From NCBI RefSeq assembly GCF_003144115.1, contig NW_020312018.1, positions 419,658 through 483,657 of the forward strand: DNA of 64,000 bases, given 5' to 3'. The notes below the pieces were generated by a model, which was not told the origin of the DNA, made no database searches, and saw nothing but the letters and a program-made list of their open reading frames with translations. This document shows positions 58,848 to 64,000 of this stretch, piece by piece (the first letter of the stretch is position 1; each line of letters begins with the position of its first letter). The stretch comes from Tilletiopsis washingtonensis (taxonomy: Eukaryota > Basidiomycota > Exobasidiomycetes > Entylomatales). The position numbers and the translations under genes are program-made.

Positions 58848-59847
58848 CACGGGCCCCGACGCGGCGCAGTGCTCGGTCGGAAGAGCGGCAGGCGCCTGCA
58901 GTGGCAGAGAGGGGAGGGGAGAGCGAGGAGCGGCAGTGGGTGTGATGGCAGGACGAGAGAGGCGTGGCCAAATAAGGGCGGGGCGCCGTGCCGCATCATA
59001 CTCCGCGCGCCACGGCAGAGCCGCGGCGCGGCGCCGTGCCGCCACAACGCGCGCAAGCACGCCGTGCCGGCATCTCAGGGTGCTTGTGCTTGTGCCGTCG
59101 CTGCGCCGTTTGCGCACCTGAGAGGCAAAGCAATGTCCCTCGCCCGCATCAGCGACATCTGCCGCCTGTGTGGGGCTCTGTGCTGGCCATGCCGTGCTGC
59201 GGCTGTGCGACGCCGGCCACTGCGGCGTCCTCGGCGAGCGGCGGGCGAAAGGTGCGCGTCGCGCGCGCGCGTCGCGACGCGGCGGCAAGCATCTCAGCCA
59301 GAGTCTTGCAGGCCAGACCGCGCTGACACTGGGCGTCGTCCATAGCAACATGGGCTCCTTCACAGAGGAGGTAGCGTGCTGGCTCGCCGTCGCGGACGCA
59401 CTGGCTGAACGCAGCAGCAGAGGACTGCTGCAGGTCCTGGCAGGGGTCCAGCGACGTGCTGGGTGCTGGACGCGTCGCATCACGTGCGGCACCAGCCACG
59501 GGCTGCCGTGCGGTAGGCGGGCAGCAGGGCCGTGCACGCTGCGGGCCGCCGAGCTCTCGCGCCGGCTCCATTTCGCCTTCTCTCTCTCTCACCCTCACCC
59601 GCCAATCAGCCAAGAGCTCGACTGCAGCCACACGAGGCGCACGCTAGACCATACGTGGTCGTATCGGAGCTGTACAGTCCATATCGTGCCGCTCGGACAA
59701 TCGCTCGTCGTCAGTCCGCGGGACATCAGCTGTCCGTAGCATTTGCTGCCGGCGCGCAGTGATCTCGAGAGCAGGCCGCCTCGCCTGCCCCGCATCCTCG
59801 CCGTTGTCGCTTGCGCTGTCGCAGATATCCTTCTACCGGCATCGATC
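58848..59847. promoter_or_regulatory. Divergent promoter region between the sirtuin and TRS20 genes
   Basis: About 1 kb separates divergent start codons at 58847 (-) and 59848 (+). Frames here are compositional. The side next to TRS20 is somewhat AT-richer (59640-59750) than the rest. No discrete element is recognised. Confidence 0.45.
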
Positions 59848-60716
59848 ATGGCCTACTACTTCGTCATCGTCTCGCCCCGAGACTCGCCGCTCTACGAGGC
59901 CCACCTCTCCTCCAAGCCTGCCTCATCCTCTGTGCTGTCTTCGACAACCTCGTTCTTCTCTGCGAGCGCAGCCGCTCCGTCGCCAAATCGGCCACAGGCC
60001 AGTGCTGCAGCTGCGTCAATGCCTCGCAACTCCGGCGAGGGCGGCATGTTCGGCTTCGCGGCATCGCTGCAGGCGCTTGCAGGGGGCCTGCGCGGCGCCG
60101 GCTCAGAGACTGGCGCTCAGGACGCCGCGACCACAAGTGCCAGCCAGGGCGCCAACTCGCTGGGCTTTGCTGGCTATAGCGCAGCAGAGACGCTGCAGAT
60201 GATCGCGCACTCGAGCCTCGACGCGGTGGAGGACCGCCAGTGGACGAGCAATACGCTGTGAGTGCCTGGCAAGCGGACGGGAGGCGAGCGTGCGGCCTGC
60301 AGCCGCCACAGTCGGGCGCGAGGGAGCACAGAACGCTGATCCTTTCCCTGCTCTTCAGCTACCTCAAGGCTGTCGATCGCATCAACGAGTGGACCGTCTC
60401 GGCCTTTCTCGTGCCAGGCAGTGCGTCATCTGCTTGCTGCCGTGCCCTATCACCGCTCACCTCGAGCACTGCAGACATCAAGATGCTGATACTGCATGAG
60501 CACCGCCACGACGATGGCATCCGGAACTTCTTCCTCGACGTGTGGGAGCTGCTCGTGAAGGTGAGGAGCGCGGCTCGCGGCCTCGTGAGGCGCATGGCCT
60601 GACGTCTCCGCCCCTTGCCATAGACACTCCTCAACCCGCTGCACGATCCGCAGGCACCCATCCGCAGCGTGGCATTCGATGCACGGGTGCGGGCCAGCGC
60701 GAGGAAGCATCTCTGA
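59848..60716 (+). CDS. TRS20: TRAPP complex subunit TRS20 / sedlin (TRAPPC2)
   Basis: This is a longin-fold adaptor subunit of the TRAPP complexes that act as GTPase exchange factors in ER-Golgi traffic and autophagy. Exons 59848-60257, 60359-60420, 60475-60560 and 60624-60716 give about 216 residues. The start MAYYFVIVSPRDSPLYEAHL matches sedlin YFVIVGHHDNPVFEMEF. After an insert come AHSSLDAVEDRQWTSNTLYL then KAVDRINEWTVSAFLVPGN, IKMLILHEHRHDDGIRNFFL, DVWELLVKTLLNPLHDP and PIRSVAFDARVRASARKHL, which track human sedlin to its end. The family is about 140 residues. The extra 75 or so are a serine/alanine-rich disordered loop (about residues 22-110) between the first two strands and the first helix. 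Splice joins fall inside conserved blocks, which supports the model. Confidence 0.92.
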
Positions 60717-61236
60717 GCACTGCCAGTGCTGGTGCTTCTTGACTGCGCCCACGTGCACGCAGCAGTGAGCTTGCTGTCCGGCGCGACAATCCGATACCCA
60801 GCGGCCGGCATGTCGCAACACGGTCTGCCAATGACCATGTCCGTGCACTACACCACACGATTCTGCGCACGCCACCTGCGGGAGCTACTTGCGCAGATGC
60901 TGTCGAGGGTATGATATTGCTAGTCCGTGTGCGCTCTATCCTGCTCGCTTCGACCTGCAGACTGCCAAGACTCGCTGGCACATGGCCTTCAGGCTGTAAG
61001 CGGCTCGGACTCGCTGGCCCGTGAGCGTGACGATGAGCGCGGCGTCACGTGGCTGGACGTGGCTCAGCGGAGGAGATGCTTGCAGCACCCTTGTGTGCGA
61101 GCCTGGGACGTCGTCTCACCAGGCTGTCTCAGCCGTGTAGCGGAGCGAGACCGGAGCTTGCGCCCTCGCAGGCGGCTGATCCCAACTTGCCGATCCGCTT
61201 GCGTGACGAGCGCCTACACGAGCCGTGCGTCGGCCA
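60717..61236. other. Intergenic: 3' flanks of converging genes
   Basis: About 520 bases between the stop codons of TRS20 (+) and the SelW-like gene (-). I see no supported coding sequence or RNA gene. Both transcripts probably end here. Confidence 0.5.
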
Positions 61237-61774
61237 TCACGCAGCAGACTTTGCCTTCATCGCATCGCGGTCAGAGTGGCCGAGAGAGAACGACGGCGCA
61301 ATGATGTCGCGGATGCGTTGCTTCTGTGAGGCGGTGCAGGCTGTCAGCTGCCGGAGCCCGCACATTGAGCCAGGCGCGCCTACGTACCAGCACCTTGAGC
61401 TCAGGGAACTCGCCGTCGGCCTTGCGGTCGCTGACGCACGTCACGCCGCCGTCCCAGCTCAGCCAGACGCGGAAGCGGCCCGCCGTCTCGTCGGCCGTGA
61501 GGCGCACGAGCGTGACGGCGTGCAGCTCGGCGCCGCCGCTGGCCTTGGTGGGCGCGGCGTCGGTGCCGATGCGCGGCGTGAAGGTGAGCATCAGCTCTGT
61601 CTGCACCCACGCTGCACGGTGCAGCCAGCGACAGCGGTCGCAGAACTCGATGATGACGCTCGGCGACGGCCCGGCGGGCGTGAAGGGCGCGGTGAAGGGG
61701 TACGCTGGCAGGCCTGGCGGCGCTGCAGGTGCAGCAGACGACGCCGTGTCGAGCGGGCAAGTGGCGCAGTCCAT
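61237..61774 (-). CDS. SelW/Rdx-family thioredoxin-like protein (cysteine form)
   Basis: This is a small redox protein of the selenoprotein W / Rdx family, here with cysteine rather than selenocysteine. Exons 61388-61774 and 61237-61323 give about 157 residues. The core reads SVIIEFCDRCRWLHRAAWVQ with the C45-x2-C48 redox motif, ELMLTFTPRIG, VTLVRL, GRFRVWLSWDG and DRKADGEFPELKVLKQRIRD with IIAPSF. The blocks [EC]FC-x2-C-RW-LxRA-AW and DRK-x-GxFPE-x-K-x-LKQR-[VI]-RD are diagnostic. The N-terminal 38 residues are P/A-rich and contain a second CxxC (C3-A-T-C6). The tail SLGHSDRDAMKAKSAA is charged. The molecular role in fungi is unknown. It shares a 176-base upstream region with the divergent TTI2-like gene. 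Confidence 0.85.
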
Positions 61775-61912
61775 GGCTGTGGCAGAATCGGGAGATGAGG
61801 GTCGTGAGGAAGGTGCCAGGCTGTTGGCCGCGCGCCGCTCGTCGGTCTGGCGCGGCTGAAGTCGAAGCGCGACTCGTGCGTCCTCACCTCCACTTCTCCC
61901 GCTGCCGCGCCC

Positions 61913-61951
61913 ATGGCCACGCCCGGCCGCACCACGCCTCGCGCTCCGTGA
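61913..61951 (+). promoter_or_regulatory. Upstream ORF overlapping the TTI2-like start codon
   Basis: A 12-codon ORF begins with ATG at 61913 in the good context CCCATGG. It ends with TGA at 61949-61951, whose last base is the first base of the main ATG (TGATG). Whether the mRNA includes it depends on the unknown transcription start. Confidence 0.5.
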
Positions 61952-63537
61952 TGCCGTCTCCGCAGCCGCCCACCACGCTGCCGCGCCTTCTCGACCGGCT
62001 GGTGCCGCCCAGCGTGCTCGAGGCGCGGCTGGCGTGGGGCCCGCGAGCCTGTGCGGCGCTCGAGGAGACGCGGGCGCACCTCGAAGAACGGCACGAGCCG
62101 CTGACGCGCGACGAGCGTGCTGCCGTCGCCCTGGCAGCTGCGCGCTTCCTCGGACCACGCCCGCCCGGAGCAGAAGGGTGGGATGGGAGTGCCGCACGGA
62201 CGAATGCCACAGGTGAGGCGCTGAGTCAACGTCTGAAGGCGCCGGCGCGAGAGACGCTGCCAGACTTAGAGGCAGCGCCCGGCAGCCAGATGGCGATTTG
62301 TCTAGATGCAGAGTTGTCACGTCGAGGCAGGTCTCGGCTGATGCATTCTCCGCAGAGATCTTGCTGCATGCCAGCATTGGCTGCGCGCCTGTCTCGAAGA
62401 CCCTCGAAGATCAGGAGCCCGGGCATCCGTTCCGCCCTCCTCGACTGCCAGAGGAGCTGCTGCGGCCGCTGCTCCTGCTGCTGCCCGCGCTGCTGCCGGC
62501 CCCGAGCGGCATCTCGGCGAATGCGCGCTACAAGCGCCCCGCTCCCGGCTCCGAGCGCCACCTTCCTCGAGACAAGGAGCCGATCCACATTGATGGCGAA
62601 GCGCGCGCACCTTCGCTCGCCGCTGGTGCCGCCGTCTGGCTTGCTGTGCACGCGGCCGTGACGCTCTCCGCCGCCGCATGGGACCTGCACGTGCCGAGCC
62701 TGCTCCCAGCGCTCCTCGCAGTCGTCTCCGATCCGTCTCCCGCCACGCGGCTAGTCGGCCTGCACTGCTCTGCCGAGCTCCTTGTCGGGTCTCCGACGGC
62801 GCGCACATACCTCTTGCGCTCGAATCTGGCGGCGCTCTTCAACGATCACTGCCAGACCTCGCTGACCTACTCTTCGGACCCGCTTGGACCTGCGTTGCTG
62901 TGCGCCGCGACTCGACTGAGCCTGCATCTGCCGGACGCGACGTCCGAGGACTGCTGGCACCGATGCGCCGGCCTGGCCGATGCAATCCTTCGCGCCTGCG
63001 CGTACTACGGCGCGGTGCCGCCCATGGACGTGCCTCCGCAGGCGCCAGCAGGCTCTGAGCCGACGGACCTGCTCTGTGCTGCATTCGACAGCTTCGTCAC
63101 GCTGGCGCCGGTGCTCGGAAGCACGGGTACGGCGCGCACACTGCCGATGGCGCTCGAGTTCTGCGCAGCGCACATCGCCCTTGCGGCAGACACGGCCCAT
63201 AAGTCGCTGCAGCGGCGGCGGGCTCGCGCTGCCGTGTCCGCCTGCAGTGCGCTGCTCGACGCCAGCCGCAGTCCCACCGGTATGCCGCCGGGCATCGCGG
63301 CGTGGAGCGCACGCATCCTCGCGAGCGTGGCCAAGGCGAGCGTCGGCGCAGCTGCTGAGGATGCCGCATGCCTGCGCGGCGCGTGGCAGGAGTGGTATGC
63401 GGTGGCGCCACTCGAGACCCAAACGGTGAGCGAGCCGGCGAGCCGGCAGAAGTTCAGTGTTCACCGGCCCTCGCGCGCAGACGTTCGCACAGCTCGGAGA
63501 CGTAGACCAGCAGCTGCGCGTGATGCTGATGGATTGA
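61951..63537 (+). CDS. TTI2: TTI2-like protein (TELO2-TTI1-TTI2 complex)
   Basis: This is a probable helical-repeat co-chaperone that helps mature PI3K-related kinases such as TOR and ATR. Exons 61951-62212, 62356-63425 and 63481-63537 give about 462 residues. Recognisable parts are the helical stretch LPEELLRPLLLLLPALLPA, WDLHVPSLLPALLAVVSDPS followed by PATRLVGLHCSAELLVGS, LLRSNLAALFNDHCQTSLTY and SSDPLGPALLCAATRLSLHL. The pattern of a HEAT-like helix pair, then a DPSP turn, then LF..H...SL.Y resembles fungal TTI2. The call rests on this pattern rather than on a catalytic motif, so another HEAT-repeat protein is possible. The first intron (143 bases) is longer than most; its frame would stay open if it were retained. 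The 3' end is only 21 bases from the stop of the converging gene. Confidence 0.55.
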
Positions 63538-63558
63538 GATGCGCGCCAGTGCGTGGTA

Positions 63559-64000
63559 TCAGCGCCAGAAGCCCAGCACGCTACCGCCGACGGGGGCGTC
63601 GTTGGCGCTGTGGCTCCGCTGCAACGAAGACGCGCGCGCGCGCTCAGTTGAGGCTGTGCCGGCGCCGAACAGACCACCCAGGACCTCGCCGGCGAGCGAC
63701 ACCGGTCGGAATGCCGTGCTCAAGACGCCTGGCTGCAGGACTGCACGATCTGGCACGACGAGCGGCAGAGGGCGCACCGGCGGATCTCGCAGCGCCGCCG
63801 CCGAGACTGCGGGCAGGATCGGCCCGCGAGTGGACATGGACGCCAGCGCGCCAGGCTCGTAGCATGCGCGTGCCGCTTGCAGGCGGGCCAGGACCTGCGC
63901 GAGGCGTCAGAAGGGAAGAGCGGCGCGCAGCCGGGCAGGGACGCACCTCGCTGTACAGCGCGATCTCATCGTCAAGCATGCTGCGCCCAATGGAGATCCA
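63559..64000 (-). CDS. Unknown protein, C-terminal part; runs off the right edge
   Basis: The last two exons of a gene are visible: 63947 to 64000 (continuing beyond the window) and 63559-63894, joined in phase by the intron 63895-63946. They encode about 129 residues. The visible part begins WISIGRSMLDDEIALYSEVL, continues ARLQAARACYEPGALA as one probable long helix, then a proline-rich stretch (RGPILPAVSAAALRDPPVRP) and a disordered end VGGSVLGFWR. I do not recognise the family from this fragment. The splice signals and helix continuity across the join support a real gene. Confidence 0.6.

Overview
The window is a stretch of nuclear DNA from a very GC-rich fungus, most likely a basidiomycete. 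It carries 23 protein-coding genes. Twenty-one are complete and two run off the window edges. I see no bacterial operons, no ribosome binding sites, no transposon or viral genes, and no rRNA, tRNA or CRISPR. Nearly every gene is split by short introns (mostly 50-75 bases) with donors of the GTGAGT, GTGCGT or GTGAGC type, a CTGAC-like branch site and a nearby CAG acceptor. My gene models contain about 84 such introns. The intron style, GC content and protein set suggest Basidiomycota, perhaps Ustilaginomycotina or Microbotryomycetes; that placement is inference.

Layout, left to right. 1-1019: 5' part of ribosomal protein L5 (-). 1534-3151: HAP2/NF-YA (-). 4511-11076: Nup98-Nup96 nucleoporin precursor (-). 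11347-12534: ATP12, F1-ATPase assembly (+). 12658-13808: unknown conserved-looking protein (-). 14636-17661: APC4-like subunit (+). 18318-19377: glycine-rich membrane protein with a glycosylated ectodomain (+). 19449-21783: PIG-S of the GPI transamidase (-). 22770-24558: cystathionine gamma-lyase (+). 25226-27236: Zn2Cys6 regulator (+). 28634-30832: methionine-type permease (+). 30949-31635: LAMTOR2-like roadblock protein (-). 32285-43425: VPS13 in 21 exons (+). 44311-45127: VTC1 (+). 45195-46823: M20-type N-carbamoyl amino acid amidohydrolase (-). 47348-50175: basic low-complexity nuclear protein with a RAD51AP1-like motif (+). 50672-51653: secreted NucA/NucB-type DNase (+). 51700-54583: PTEN-like phosphatase (-). 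56087-58847: Hst3/Hst4-type sirtuin (-). 59848-60716: TRAPP subunit TRS20/sedlin (+). 61237-61774: SelW/Rdx-family thioredoxin-like protein (-). 61951-63537: TTI2-like protein (+). 63559-64000: 3' part of an unknown gene (-).

The genes are ordinary housekeeping and regulatory loci packed tightly. They do not form one pathway or cluster. Loose themes are sulfur and amino acid uptake (cystathionine gamma-lyase, the methionine-type permease, the roadblock protein of amino acid/TORC1 signalling), phosphoinositide and membrane traffic (PTEN, VPS13, TRS20, VTC1, PIG-S), and chromatin or genome maintenance (sirtuin, TTI2, the RAD51AP1-like protein). Many neighbours converge with only 21-123 bases between stop codons, and several divergent pairs share one promoter region.

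I found no convincing new multi-gene system. The best leads are fine-scale: a 6-base microexon in the permease, a GC-AG intron in the amidohydrolase, an intron that hides the in-frame stop of the nucleoporin, a phosphatase domain split by two long disordered inserts, a RAD51AP1-like motif in an unnamed protein, a uORF whose stop overlaps the TTI2 start, and a secreted DNase built from tiny exons. All exon boundaries were read by eye from splice consensus, reading phase and remembered family motifs. No alignment or transcript data were available.
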